From NCBI RefSeq assembly GCF_020554865.1, contig NZ_JAJCIC010000024.1, positions 14,633 through 78,632 of the forward strand: a stretch of DNA of 64,000 bases, written 5' to 3'. This DNA is from Lacrimispora sp. 210928-DFI.3.58 (lineage in GTDB: Bacteria > Bacillota > Clostridia > Lachnospirales > Lachnospiraceae). Positions within the stretch are counted from its first letter, which is position 1. Each line of letters starts with the position of its first letter. A program made the position numbers and the translations under genes. Shown piece by piece: positions 52,562-61,681 of this stretch. A model generated the notes under the pieces. The model saw nothing but the letters and a program-made list of their open reading frames with translations. It did not search any database and was not told the DNA's origin.

Positions 52562-53699
52562 GTGGTTGAGTTAGATAATTTCAAATATACGTTATCAACG
52601 TATGACAAACCATTAGTGGAAGTGAGGGATTCACTTTGACCTGGATAACAAGGTCAGACGAATCGATGAGTTAGATAAATCCATGGAGGAGCCGGGCTTC
52701 TGGGACAATCCTGAGACCTCCACCAAGCTGGTGCGGGAGGCAAAGCATCTGAAGGACGAGGTGGAGACCTACAGGGAGCTGGAGCAGGAGTACGAGGATA
52801 TTCAGGTGATGATCCAGATGGGCTATGAGGAAAATGATCCCTCATTGATCCCTGAGATCCAGGAAATGCTGGATCATTTTACAGAGACCTTAGATAAAAT
52901 GCGCATGAAGCTCCTTTTGTCAGGAGAGTACGATGGCTATGATGCCATTTTGAGGCTGAATGCAGGCGCAGGAGGCACAGAGTCCTGCGACTGGTGCAGC
53001 ATGCTCTACCGGATGTACTGCCGCTGGGCGGAGAAAAAGGGCTTCAAGACAGAGGTGCTGGACTATCTGGATGGAGACGAGGCAGGCATCAAATCCGTGA
53101 CTGTACAGATCAGTGGGGACAATGCCTACGGCTATCTGCGCTCAGAGCACGGCGTACACCGCCTTGTGCGCATTTCGCCCTTTAATGCCGCGGGAAAGCG
53201 TCAGACATCCTTTGTGTCCTGCGACATCATGCCGGATATTAAGGAGGATATTGACATTGAGATCAATCCGGATGATATCCGCATTGATACCTACCGTTCC
53301 AGCGGTGCAGGCGGTCAGCACATCAACAAGACCTCCTCTGCCATCCGCATCACTCATTATCCCACTGGAATTGTGGTAACCTGCCAGAATGAGCGTTCCC
53401 AGTTCCAGAATAAGGATAAGGCTATGCAGATGCTGAAAGCAAAGCTCTACATGTTGAAGCAGGAGGAGCAGGCAGCCAAGGCAGCCGGCATCCGCGGCGA
53501 TGTCAAGGACAATGGCTGGGGAAGCCAGATCCGCTCCTATGTGCTGCAGCCCTACACCATGGCAAAGGATCTTCGCACCGGCGAGGAGACAGGCAATGTA
53601 GATGCAGTGCTGGACGGAGCACTGGATCCCTTTATGAGCGCCTACCTGCGCTGGATGAGCCTGGGCTGTCCGGACAGGAATGCGCGGGCGGAGGATTAA
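52562..53699 (+). CDS. prfB: peptide chain release factor 2, with programmed +1 frameshift
   Basis: The gene starts at GTG 52562 (MVELDNFKYTL) and reaches TGA at 52637-52639 after 25 codons. Skipping one T at CTT-TGA-C continues as DLDNKVRRIDELDKSMEEPGFWD, the normal RF2 sequence, for 378 residues in total. An SD-like GAGGGA just upstream of CTTTGAC fits the classic RF2 autoregulation: slow termination at UGA when RF2 is scarce favours the shift. The protein has the SPF tripeptide (RISPFNAAGKR) for UGA/UAA recognition and the GGQ motif (SGAGGQHINK). It lies 45 bp after secA. Confidence 0.95.
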
Positions 53700-53865
53700 A
53701 GAAATATATTACAATATACGAAGAAGGGCGCTGCTGTCTGGCAGCGTCCTTTTCTATGTTTTATGTAAAAAACAGTTGCATTTACCCGGAAAATGTGCTA
53801 ATATCTTCCACATGACTACATATGTTTTTCCAATACGGACAAACATTGGGCGAAAGGACAGTGGC

Positions 53866-54309
53866 ATGGAGGATAAGAGCAAGTATTTTGTGGTAAAGCA
53901 GAAGGCGGTTCCTGAGGTGCTTTTAAAGGTGGTGGAGGCGAAAAAACTGCTGGAGACAGAACGGGCCATCACTGTTCAGGAAGCAGCAGACAAGGTGGGG
54001 ATCAGCCGCAGTTCGTTTTATAAATATAAAGATGACATTTTCCCCTTCTATGACAATACAAAGGGCAAGACCATCACTCTGGTGGTGCAGATGGATGATG
54101 AGCAGGGGCTTTTAAGTGATCTTCTCCATGTGGTGGCTGTGTACAGGGCGAATATCCTCACGATCCACCAGAGCATTCCGGTCAACGGCGTAGCGACGCT
54201 GACATTGAGTGTGGAGGTCAGGGAGAATACGGGAAATGTCTCCAGCATGATCGAAGAACTGGAGGTGCTGGAGGGCATCCATTATGTGAAGATACTGGCC
54301 AGGGAGTGA
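53866..54309 (+). CDS. ACT-domain protein (UPF0735/PheB-like)
   Basis: This 147-residue protein has an N-terminal HTH-like segment (ITVQEAADKVGISRSSFYKYKDDIFPF) and a C-terminal ACT domain (about 70-147, ITLVVQMDDEQGLLSDLLHVVA) that would bind an amino acid. ATG 53866 follows AAAGGA by seven bases; the longer frame upstream lacks a ribosome site. It is 59 bp upstream of homoserine dehydrogenase, a pairing common in Clostridia and Bacilli, which suggests amino-acid-responsive regulation of that pathway. Exact role unknown. Confidence 0.8.
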   Translation: MEDKSKYFVVKQKAVPEVLLKVVEAKKLLETERAITVQEAADKVGISRSSFYKYKDDIFPFYDNTKGKTITLVVQMDDEQGLLSDLLHVVAVYRANILTIHQSIPVNGVATLTLSVEVRENTGNVSSMIEELEVLEGIHYVKILARE

Positions 54310-54368
54310 TCATTCGCCAGCCAGAGGAATGAAGGCAAAGAAAGGTAACAGACAGGGAGCAGAGGACT

Positions 54369-55610
54369 ATGATTAAGACAGCAGTTATGGGATATGGAAC
54401 CATCGGTTCCGGCGTAGTGGAGATTTTGGAGCAGAATAAGGATGTGATCGCAAAGCGGGCAGGACAGGAGGTAGAGCTGAAGTATGTTCTGGACCTGCGC
54501 GAGTTCCCGGACAGTCCGGTGGCGGACAAGATCATCCACGATTTTAAGACCATTGAGACAGACGAAGAGGTGAAGATCGTGGTGGAGGCCATGGGCGGCT
54601 TGAACCCGGCCTACCCCTTTGTGAAGGCTTGTCTCTTAGGAGGAAAGCATGTAGTGACCTCCAACAAGGCGCTGGTGGCTGCCTACGGTACGGAGCTGCT
54701 TGAGATCGCACGTGAGAAAAAGGTGAATTTCTTCTTTGAAGCCAGCGTGGGAGGCGGCATTCCGATCATCCGCCCGCTGTACCGCTGCCTGATGGGAGAG
54801 CGGATCGAGGAAATCTCCGGTATCCTAAACGGTACGACCAACTATATTCTCACAAAGATGGATAAGGAAGGAGAATCCTTTGAAAATGCCTTAAAGGAGG
54901 CGCAGAACCTGGGCTATGCAGAGCGTAATCCGGAGGCGGACGTAGAGGGCCACGACACCTGCCGCAAGATCGCCATCCTCACAGCAATGGCTACCGGAAA
55001 GGAAGTCAATTATGAGGACATCTATACTGAGGGTATCACAAAGATCACAGACATTGATTTTAAATATGCAGAGAAAATGGGTGCTTCCGTGAAGCTTCTG
55101 GGAACCAGCCGCATGAAGGACGGCAGGGTGAATGCCTATGTGGCTCCTGTCATGCTGGATAAGACGAATCCCCTGTATGCTGTGAATGACGTGTTTAACG
55201 GCATTATGGTGAAGGGCAATATGCTGGGCACTTCCATGTTTTATGGAAGCGGAGCAGGAAAGCTTCCAACAGCCAGTGCAGTGGTTGCTGATATCATTGA
55301 GGCGGCCCAGAATCTGGAGGATCATGTGGAAATTGGCTGGACAGAGGAAAAGCAGGCCATTGAACCAATGGACCAGGCTTCCTTCCGCTATTTTGTCCGC
55401 ATTGCAGGCTCCTACCGCAACAAAGAGCAGGATGTGAAGAGTCTTTTCGGTAAGGTAGAGGTGTATGAGCTTTACGGCATGGATGAATTTGCGATCCTCA
55501 CTCAGGAAATGAAGGAAGGGGAGTTCAAAGCTGCAGCGATTGCCTTTGATACAAAGGAGCAGGCACAGTCTGATTTTGGGATCAAGCAGATGATACGTGC
55601 AATGCTGTAA
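54369..55610 (+). CDS. hom: homoserine dehydrogenase
   Basis: This 413-residue enzyme reduces aspartate semialdehyde to homoserine, the branch point to threonine and methionine. It shows the NAD(P) motif GYGTIGSG (about 8-15), EAMGG, KHVVTSNKAL, the catalytic-domain signature ISGILNGTTNYILTKM, and a C-terminal ACT domain (about 335-413) for feedback control by threonine. ATG 54369 follows GGGAGCAGAGG. A hairpin terminator follows at 55644. Confidence 0.96.
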   Translation: MIKTAVMGYGTIGSGVVEILEQNKDVIAKRAGQEVELKYVLDLREFPDSPVADKIIHDFKTIETDEEVKIVVEAMGGLNPAYPFVKACLLGGKHVVTSNKALVAAYGTELLEIAREKKVNFFFEASVGGGIPIIRPLYRCLMGERIEEISGILNGTTNYILTKMDKEGESFENALKEAQNLGYAERNPEADVEGHDTCRKIAILTAMATGKEVNYEDIYTEGITKITDIDFKYAEKMGASVKLLGTSRMKDGRVNAYVAPVMLDKTNPLYAVNDVFNGIMVKGNMLGTSMFYGSGAGKLPTASAVVADIIEAAQNLEDHVEIGWTEEKQAIEPMDQASFRYFVRIAGSYRNKEQDVKSLFGKVEVYELYGMDEFAILTQEMKEGEFKAAAIAFDTKEQAQSDFGIKQMIRAML

Positions 55611-55643
55611 GAAATCAAAAGAAAAACGGTCGATGATACAGAT

Positions 55644-55683
55644 AATGCGGCAGAATGTGCAGGACACATATTCTGCCGCATTT
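55644..55683. terminator. terminator-like hairpin after hom
   Basis: AATGCGGCAGAAT..TG and CA..ATTCTGCCGCATT form a long stem with a small loop, followed by only a short T stretch, between hom and a convergent gene. Confidence 0.6.
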
Positions 55684-55756
55684 GCAGTGTGCAAGGTTTG
55701 CTGGGCTAGGGCCCGGTAAAGTATTCTGCAAATAACAGGGAGCCCCCTGCCGTAGA

Positions 55757-56209
55757 CTAGATGCGGAAAAACAGAGCCGCTGCCGAGCCGCCTGGAGCGA
55801 GTGAAGGCTGCTGTTCATTGAGCTGCTCCTGGAACTGCTGCTGCAGCCGGTTCAAGAGCTCATTGATCTGTGGTCCCATGACCGGATCCTTCAGCGCATC
55901 ATAATAATTGATCAGCGCATAGAAAAAGAAAAAGGTCAGACCAATTGCAATGCAGCCAAACACGATCCCCGCAATGGCTCTGCCGCGGAAGGCCTTTTTG
56001 GGCCGCTCATCCGCCCTGCGTGACATCACTGCCAGCAAAATGCCCATAACGCCGCAGATCAGGCCAGTAGGATAATTGCCGCCGCTCATAAGGGAGATCG
56101 GAAGATAAAAAAAGCTGCAGATCACCCCTGCAAGACCGCAGATAAGGGCACAGGTAGCCAGACGGTCGGCGGAGGTGGAGATTTTCTTTTTATTGTTGGA
56201 ATTCATCAT
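55757..56209 (-). CDS. small membrane protein, DUF4190-like
   Basis: The product is about 150 residues. The order is a basic N-terminus, three hydrophobic segments (about 20-42, 48-66 and 80-105), a soluble tail rich in Gln (RLQQQFQEQLNEQQ), and a hydrophobic end. The paired small membrane hairpins with a PKKAFRGRAIAGIVFG motif resemble DUF4190 proteins of Firmicutes, of unknown function. The start is uncertain: ATG 56209 or 56206, or TTG 56221 close to GAAAGG. It stands alone, convergent with hom and divergent from tex. Confidence 0.65.
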   Translation of the reverse strand: MMNSNNKKKISTSADRLATCALICGLAGVICSFFYLPISLMSGGNYPTGLICGVMGILLAVMSRRADERPKKAFRGRAIAGIVFGCIAIGLTFFFFYALINYYDALKDPVMGPQINELLNRLQQQFQEQLNEQQPSLAPGGSAAALFFRI

Positions 56210-56304
56210 TCTGATAATCAATGCCTTTCTTTTGCTGCTTCCACATTTTCGTTTCTGTCCCGCTTATTTTATCACGAAATATCCCTACTGTCCAGATGCA
56301 GAAC

Positions 56305-56333
56305 TTGCATAAGGCCATTGAATGAACTATAAT
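56305..56333 (+). promoter_or_regulatory. promoter of the tex-tsaE-tsaB-rimI cluster
   Basis: TTGCAT, 17-base spacer, TATAAT, about 40 bp upstream of tex. Confidence 0.7.
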
Positions 56334-56374
56334 AAAAAGACTGAACAAGAATAAACAACAGGTGAGGATTTTTC

Positions 56375-58531
56375 ATGGATATTATTAAGACACTGGCGGA
56401 GGAACTGGGAATTGGCCGCCATCAGGCTGGGGCCGCTGTAAAATTGATCGATGAGGGAAATACCATCCCTTTTATTGCCAGATACAGAAAGGAAGCCACC
56501 GGTTCCTTAAATGACGAGGTACTGCGCGGTCTGGATGAGAGGCTGAAGTACCTGCGGAATCTGGAGGAGCGGAAGGAACAGGTCATTGCGTCTGTCAGAG
56601 AGCAGGAGAAGCTGACGCCGGAGCTGGAAAAGCAGATACGGGAGGCAAAGACTCTTGTGGCTGTAGAGGACCTTTACAGGCCTTATAAGCCAAAACGCCG
56701 CACCAGGGCTATGATTGCTAAGGAAAAGGGCTTGGAGCCCTTAGCGGACCTTATAAGCCTTCAGATGATAAAAGAACCCCTTGAGAAGGCGGCAGAAAGC
56801 TTCCTTTCCCAGGATAAGGGTGTTGGGACGGTGGCAGAGGCCATCCAGGGGGCCATGGACATTCTGGCAGAGCGCATTTCCGACAATGCAGAATACCGTA
56901 CCTATATCAGAAATACTACGGTGAACAAGGGCCTTCTCCAGTCCTCGGCAAAGGATGGGACAGTGAAGTCTGTCTATGAGATGTATTACAACTATGAGGA
57001 GCCGGTGAAAAAGGCGGCGGGCCACAGGATACTTGCCTTAAACAGGGGAGAGAACGAGAAGATCCTGACAGTTAAGATCGCTGCACCGGAGGAGCAGATA
57101 TTCCAGTACCTTGAAAAAAAGACCATTTTGCGGGACAACCCCTACACCACGCCCGTGCTGAAAGAGACGGTAAAGGACAGCTACGGACGGCTCATCGGAC
57201 CGGCCATTGAGCGTGAGATCAGAAATGAGCTGACCGAGAAGGCGGAGGAGGGAGCAATAAAGGTCTTTGGAAAGAATTTAGAGCAGCTTCTCATGCAGCC
57301 TCCCATTGTGGGCCGTGTGGTCCTGGGCTGGGATCCGGCCTTCCGCACAGGCTGCAAGCTGGCTGTGGTGGACAGCACGGGCAAGGTCCTGGATACAGTG
57401 GTGATCTATCCCACAGCTCCCCAGAATAAGGTGGCAGAGTCTAAGAAGATCCTGAAGGACATGATAGGCAAGTACGGCATTTCCCTGATCTCTGTGGGAA
57501 ATGGCACCGCCTCCAGGGAATCGGAGCAGATCATTGTGGAGCTTTTAAAGGAGATCAAGGAGCCGGTACAGTACGTGATCGTGAACGAGGCCGGGGCCTC
57601 TGTCTATTCCGCCAGCAAGCTGGCAACAGAGGAATTTCCGTCCTTTGACGTGGGCCAGAGGAGCGCGGTGTCCATTGCAAGGCGGCTGCAGGATCCTCTG
57701 TCAGAACTGGTAAAGATCGATCCCAAATCCATCGGTGTGGGCCAGTACCAGCACGATATGAACCAGAAGCATTTGGGCGAAGCCCTGGAGGGCGTGGTGG
57801 AGGACTGTGTGAACAAGGTGGGCGTGGACTTAAATACAGCCTCCGCATCCCTTCTGGAGTACGTATCCGGCATCAACAAGACCCTGGCAAAGAACATTGT
57901 GGCCTACCGTGAGGAAAACGGGGCCTTTCATAACAGAAAGCAGCTTTTAAAGGTGGCAAAGCTGGGGCCGAAGGCATTTGAACAGTGCGCAGGCTTTATG
58001 AGGATCTCCGGCGGGGAGAACCCCTTAGACGGGACAAGCGTCCATCCTGAAAGCTATGAGGCGGCAGGAAAGCTTCTGGAACGTCTGGGATATGCAACCT
58101 CAGAGCTGGCCCAGGGCGGCCTCAAGGGGATCAGCCGGAAGATAAAGGACTATAAGCGGATGGCAGAGGAGATCGGCGTGGGTGAGATCACCCTGCGTGA
58201 CATTGCCGGGGAGCTGGAAAAGCCTGCCAGGGATCCGAGAGATGAGATGCCCAGGCCCATTCTGCGCAGTGATATCCTGGAAATGAAGGACCTAAAGCCG
58301 GGCATGGTATTAAAGGGAACCGTGCGCAATGTCATCGACTTCGGGGCATTTGTGGATATCGGCGTCCATCAGGACGGGCTGGTCCACATTTCCCAGATGA
58401 CAGACCGCTATATCAAGCATCCTCTGGAGGCTGTGAGCGTAGGGGATGTGGTGCAGGTGAAGATACTCAGCGTAGATCTGGAAAAGAAACGGATCTCGCT
58501 TACCATGAAAGGGGTAAATGATGGTAATTGA
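56375..58531 (+). CDS. tex: Tex RNA-binding transcription accessory protein
   Basis: This 718-residue protein has the Tex N-terminal helical domain (LAEELGIGRHQAGAAVKLIDEGNTIPFIARYRKEATG is diagnostic in parts), a YqgF-like RNase H fold (about 325-450, GWDPAFRTGCKLAVVD), helix-hairpin-helix motifs (about 490-560) and a C-terminal S1 domain (about 640-712, GMVLKGTVRNVIDFGAFVDIG in segments). Tex binds nucleic acid and affects transcription and stress tolerance. Its stop overlaps the start of tsaE. Confidence 0.95.
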   Translation: MDIIKTLAEELGIGRHQAGAAVKLIDEGNTIPFIARYRKEATGSLNDEVLRGLDERLKYLRNLEERKEQVIASVREQEKLTPELEKQIREAKTLVAVEDLYRPYKPKRRTRAMIAKEKGLEPLADLISLQMIKEPLEKAAESFLSQDKGVGTVAEAIQGAMDILAERISDNAEYRTYIRNTTVNKGLLQSSAKDGTVKSVYEMYYNYEEPVKKAAGHRILALNRGENEKILTVKIAAPEEQIFQYLEKKTILRDNPYTTPVLKETVKDSYGRLIGPAIEREIRNELTEKAEEGAIKVFGKNLEQLLMQPPIVGRVVLGWDPAFRTGCKLAVVDSTGKVLDTVVIYPTAPQNKVAESKKILKDMIGKYGISLISVGNGTASRESEQIIVELLKEIKEPVQYVIVNEAGASVYSASKLATEEFPSFDVGQRSAVSIARRLQDPLSELVKIDPKSIGVGQYQHDMNQKHLGEALEGVVEDCVNKVGVDLNTASASLLEYVSGINKTLAKNIVAYREENGAFHNRKQLLKVAKLGPKAFEQCAGFMRISGGENPLDGTSVHPESYEAAGKLLERLGYATSELAQGGLKGISRKIKDYKRMAEEIGVGEITLRDIAGELEKPARDPRDEMPRPILRSDILEMKDLKPGMVLKGTVRNVIDFGAFVDIGVHQDGLVHISQMTDRYIKHPLEAVSVGDVVQVKILSVDLEKKRISLTMKGVNDGN

Positions 58532-58949
58532 GACAACAAAGCCGGAAGAGACATTTGAACTGGGCAGAAAAATGGGACTTCAGGCAGTGCCCGGCCAGAT
58601 CATCTGCCTGGAAGGGGATCTGGGAGTGGGAAAGACGGTGTTCACCCAGGGGTTTGCCAAGGGCTTAGGCATTACTGGGCCTGTGAACAGTCCTACCTTT
58701 ACCATCCTTCAGCAGTACGAGGAGGGCCGCCTGCCCCTTTACCATTTTGATGTATACCGCATCGGCGATATCAGTGAGATGGATGAGATCGGATATGAGG
58801 ACTGCTTTTTTGGCGAGGGCGTGACGCTGATCGAATGGCCCCAGCTCATAGAGGAGATCCTGCCGGAGCATGTCACAAGGGTCTTGATCGAAAAAGACCT
58901 GGAAAAGGGCTTTGACTACAGGCGTATCTGTGTGGAGGAGAGAATATGA
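58521..58949 (+). CDS. tsaE: t6A-modification ATPase TsaE
   Basis: This 142-residue P-loop protein has Walker A GDLGVGKT (about 33-40), SPTFTI (switch-like) and LIEWPQ near residue 105, all typical of TsaE. TsaE works with TsaB and TsaD to transfer threonylcarbamoyl to A37 of ANN-decoding tRNAs. ATG 58521 lies six bases after AAAGGGG; ATG 58518 is also possible. It overlaps both tex and tsaB, so translation of the three is coupled. Confidence 0.95.
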   Translation: MVIETTKPEETFELGRKMGLQAVPGQIICLEGDLGVGKTVFTQGFAKGLGITGPVNSPTFTILQQYEEGRLPLYHFDVYRIGDISEMDEIGYEDCFFGEGVTLIEWPQLIEEILPEHVTRVLIEKDLEKGFDYRRICVEERI

Positions 58950-59731
58950 GGATTTTAGGAATAGAGAGCTCGTCCCTTGTGGCCAGCGTGGCTCTGGTGA
59001 CAGACGACATTGTGACAGCAGAATATACGGTGGATTTTAAGAAGACCCATTCCCAGACGCTGCTGCCGATGCTGGATGAGATCGCAAAGCTTTTGGATCT
59101 GGATTTAAATACCATTGACGCCATCGCCACAGCAGGGGGGCCTGGCTCCTTTACAGGCCTGCGCATTGGGGCTGCTACGGCAAAGGGGCTGGGGCTGGCT
59201 TTAAAAAAGCCGCTGATCCATGTGCCCACAGTGGATGCCATGGCATATAATCTATGGGGGGCCTCCGGGCTCATATGCCCTATTATGGATGCCAGGAGAA
59301 GCCAGGTGTATACGGGACTGTACCATCTGGAAAAGGGCTTGGAGATCGTGATGGAGCAGTGCCCCATGGATATGAGGGAGCTGGCCGGGCAGCTTAATGA
59401 ACGGGGAGAGGCAGTGATCTTCTTGGGAGACGGAGTGCCCGTATATAAGGAGATCATCAGGAAGGAAGTAAAGGTTCCCTGCCGTTTTGCGCCTGCCCAT
59501 ATGAACCGGCAGAGGGCTTCCAGTGTGGCTGCCTTGGGAATGCTTGCTTTTGAGGCCTGGCAGAACGGAGCACAAGGCGGGGAAAATGCCGGAAGCGGAT
59601 ATAAAGGTGCATTTGTGACGGACGCCGGAGATTTTAATCCGGATTATCTGCGCAAGTCCCAGGCAGAGCGCCAGAGGGAGGCCGAACTGTCGCCGGAGGG
59701 TGCTGCGGGAAAGCTTCCCGGAGATTATTGA
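58946..59731 (+). CDS. tsaB: t6A-modification protein TsaB
   Basis: This 261-residue ASKHA-fold protein is a TsaD paralogue: ILGIESSSLVASVAL at the N-terminus, then GPGSFTGLRIGAATAKGL. It scaffolds the TsaBDE complex and lacks TsaD's metal-binding His pair. The start overlaps the tsaE stop (ATGA). The C-terminal 35 residues are charged and low in conservation. It is followed after 57 bp by rimI, the usual neighbour. Confidence 0.93.
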   Translation: MRILGIESSSLVASVALVTDDIVTAEYTVDFKKTHSQTLLPMLDEIAKLLDLDLNTIDAIATAGGPGSFTGLRIGAATAKGLGLALKKPLIHVPTVDAMAYNLWGASGLICPIMDARRSQVYTGLYHLEKGLEIVMEQCPMDMRELAGQLNERGEAVIFLGDGVPVYKEIIRKEVKVPCRFAPAHMNRQRASSVAALGMLAFEAWQNGAQGGENAGSGYKGAFVTDAGDFNPDYLRKSQAERQREAELSPEGAAGKLPGDY

Positions 59732-59788
59732 TCCGGAATATCACTGTCAAGTCCCTGGTATCAGAAGCAGAGGGAGGAGCATGAGAGT

Positions 59789-60238
59789 ATGGAACATTTT
59801 ACAGGGATACGCCTTATGGAGGGCCGGGATGTCAAACCGGTGGCAGACCTGGAGAAGGCCTGTTTTTCCGAAGCATGGTCGGAGAATCTGATAAGCTCAG
59901 GCCTGGGAAGCCGCCTGGATACCTATTTTGTCTATGAGGCTTCAGGCGAGGTCAAGGGGTATGCGGTGCTGCGCATCCTGGGAGATGAGGGAGAGCTGCA
60001 GCGGATCGCAGTATCTCCGGACATGAGACGGCAGGGGATCGCCAGGAAACTGATGGATGCCATGACAGCACTTTCCAGGAGAAGATGCGTGACAGCCATT
60101 GCCCTGGAGGTGCGGGAGAGCAACGTAGGAGCAAGAAACCTTTATGAATCCTATGGTTTCAAGCAGGAGGCAGTCCGCAAGGGGTATTACCATAATCCTG
60201 TGGAGGATGCCGTCATCATGTGGAAACGCAGGATATGA
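59789..60238 (+). CDS. rimI: ribosomal protein alanine N-acetyltransferase RimI
   Basis: This 149-residue GNAT enzyme has the acetyl-CoA motif RRQGIARKLMD (about 72-82) after the LQRIAVSPDM strand, and the C-terminal NVGARNLYESYGF typical of RimI, which acetylates the N-terminus of ribosomal protein S18. AGGGAGGAG lies 17 bases upstream and a closer GAG is present, so initiation may be modest. It ends the tex-tsaE-tsaB-rimI cluster. Confidence 0.9.
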   Translation: MEHFTGIRLMEGRDVKPVADLEKACFSEAWSENLISSGLGSRLDTYFVYEASGEVKGYAVLRILGDEGELQRIAVSPDMRRQGIARKLMDAMTALSRRRCVTAIALEVRESNVGARNLYESYGFKQEAVRKGYYHNPVEDAVIMWKRRI

Positions 60239-60279
60239 AACAATTTCCACTTAAATTATGAATAATTTGTGTATATAAT

Positions 60280-60314
60280 GGGGAGGAACCGGACATTCCT
60301 CCCCATTTCTCTTT
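60280..60314 (+). terminator. terminator after rimI
   Basis: GGGGAGGAA and TTCCTCCCC form a perfect 9-bp stem with a 7-base loop, followed by a T-rich ATTTCTCTTTA. Confidence 0.8.
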
Positions 60315-60393
60315 ATAGGGGCAGGGCCTTGCAAATGCAGCCAGGCGGGAGGGGTGGCGAGATACTAGGAGAGAGAAAGGCGAGGGATAAATT

Positions 60394-60636
60394 ATGAAAA
60401 AATACAATAAGAACGGACAGGTGGAAGCGGTCATCTGCAATTGCTGCGGGAAAAGGCTGGTAGTAGATAAGGGGATCGTGCGCGAGGGGGTGATCGGTAT
60501 TGACCATGCATGGGATTATTTTTCGGAGAAGGATGGACAGATCCATCATTTTGACCTGTGTGAGGAATGCTATGATGAGCTTGTAGGAGGCTTTAAGATC
60601 CCTGTGGATATCGAGGAACAGGTAGAGCTGCTGTAA
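60394..60636 (+). CDS. small Cys-rich hypothetical protein
   Basis: This 80-residue protein has CNCC near residue 15 and CEEC near residue 62, likely a four-Cys zinc site, in a fold reading VICNCCGKRLVVDKG, then HHFDLCEECYDELVGGF. It is acidic at the C-terminus. I do not know a function; small treble-clef-like proteins like this are widespread in Lachnospiraceae. It stands between two terminator-like hairpins, so it is probably transcribed alone. Confidence 0.7.
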   Translation: MKKYNKNGQVEAVICNCCGKRLVVDKGIVREGVIGIDHAWDYFSEKDGQIHHFDLCEECYDELVGGFKIPVDIEEQVELL

Positions 60637-60659
60637 TCCGCTGCCGCGAGGGTTGCATA

Positions 60660-60679
60660 CCCCGCTGCTTGCCGCGGGG
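60660..60679 (+). terminator. GC-rich hairpin after the Cys-rich gene
   Basis: CCCCGC and GCGGGG with an 8-base loop, followed by TTGTTG rather than a clean T run, so a weak or bifunctional terminator. Confidence 0.45.
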
Positions 60680-60682
60680 TTG

Positions 60683-60712
60683 TTGACTATTAGGAGGGAA
60701 GTGTGATATGAT
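60683..60712 (+). promoter_or_regulatory. promoter of the rnz-tsaD-ispD cluster
   Basis: TTGACT, 18-base spacer, TATGAT, about 40 bp before the RNase Z-like gene. Confidence 0.55.
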
Positions 60713-60749
60713 TTTGTGAGTTAAAGATGGAAAAGATGAGGAATAAGAT

Positions 60750-61661
60750 ATGTTGGATATATGTTTGCTGGGCACCGGAGGGATGATGCCCCTTCCCTAC
60801 AGATGGCTCACCTCCATGATGGCCAGGTGCGGCGGAAGCAATCTTTTGATCGACTGCGGTGAAGGCACCCAGATCGCCCTGAAGGAAAAGGGCTGGAGCC
60901 CAAAGCCCATTGATGTGATCTGTTTTACCCATTATCATGCAGATCATATCAGCGGACTTCCCGGCCTGCTGCTCACAATGGGAAATGCCGAGCGGACCGA
61001 GCCTCTCACCCTGATCGGGCCAAAGGGCTTAGAGCGGGTGGTAGGAGCCCTGCGCATGATCGCACCGGAACTGCCCTTTGAGCTTCAGTTTATCGAGCTT
61101 GCGGAAAACAGGGAGACCATAGAAATGGAGCCCTACATCATTGACGCTTACAGGGTAAACCATAACGTGCTCTGCTATGGTTATTCAGTCAGAATACCGA
61201 GAAAAGGCAAATTTGATGTGGAACGGGCCAGGGCAAGTGAGATACCGCAGAGGTTCTGGAGCAGGCTCCAGAAAGGGGAGGAGATCGAACACGAGGGGCG
61301 CCTCCTCACGCCTGATATGGTGCTGGGACCGGACAGAAGAGGACTCAAGGTAACCTACTGTACAGATACAAGGCCCCTTCCTGTGATCGCCGAGTATGCA
61401 GAGGGTGCGGACCTGTTCATCTGTGAGGGGATGTACGGCGAAAAGGAGAAGGCGGCAAAGGCCAGGGAGTACAAGCATATGACATTTTATGAGGCTGCGG
61501 CCCTGGCAAAGGAGGCACAGCCAAAGCAGATGTGGCTGACACACTACAGTCCGTCCCTAAACAGACCGGAGGATTATATGGACGAGGTCCGCAAGATCTT
61601 CCCAAGGGCAAAGGCAGCCAGGGATGGCTGGACGGCGGAGCTGGAATTTGATGAAGATTGA
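60750..61661 (+). CDS. rnz: RNase Z-like metallo-beta-lactamase-fold nuclease
   Basis: This 303-residue enzyme has the zinc motif H61-x-H63-x-D65-H66 ([14 protein letters not shown]), GTGGM near the N-terminus, [12 protein letters not shown], and later TYCTDTRP and LTHYSP supplying further ligands. It fits ribonuclease Z, which trims the 3' end of tRNA precursors. That is relevant because both tRNA genes nearby lack an encoded CCA. The N-terminus is slightly unusual in [11 protein letters not shown], so a broader MBL nuclease is possible. Confidence 0.85.
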   Translation: MLDICLLGTGGMMPLPYRWLTSMMARCGGSNLLIDCGEGTQIALKEKGWSPKPIDVICFTHYHADHISGLPGLLLTMGNAERTEPLTLIGPKGLERVVGALRMIAPELPFELQFIELAENRETIEMEPYIIDAYRVNHNVLCYGYSVRIPRKGKFDVERARASEIPQRFWSRLQKGEEIEHEGRLLTPDMVLGPDRRGLKVTYCTDTRPLPVIAEYAEGADLFICEGMYGEKEKAAKAREYKHMTFYEAAALAKEAQPKQMWLTHYSPSLNRPEDYMDEVRKIFPRAKAARDGWTAELEFDED

Positions 61662-61681
61662 TAAGTATGGGAGACAGGATC

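Noticed and set aside
52562..53699. prfB as a frameshifted pseudogene
   Set aside because: The break is the well-known programmed CTTTGAC +1 site with an SD-like stimulator, and both parts match RF2.
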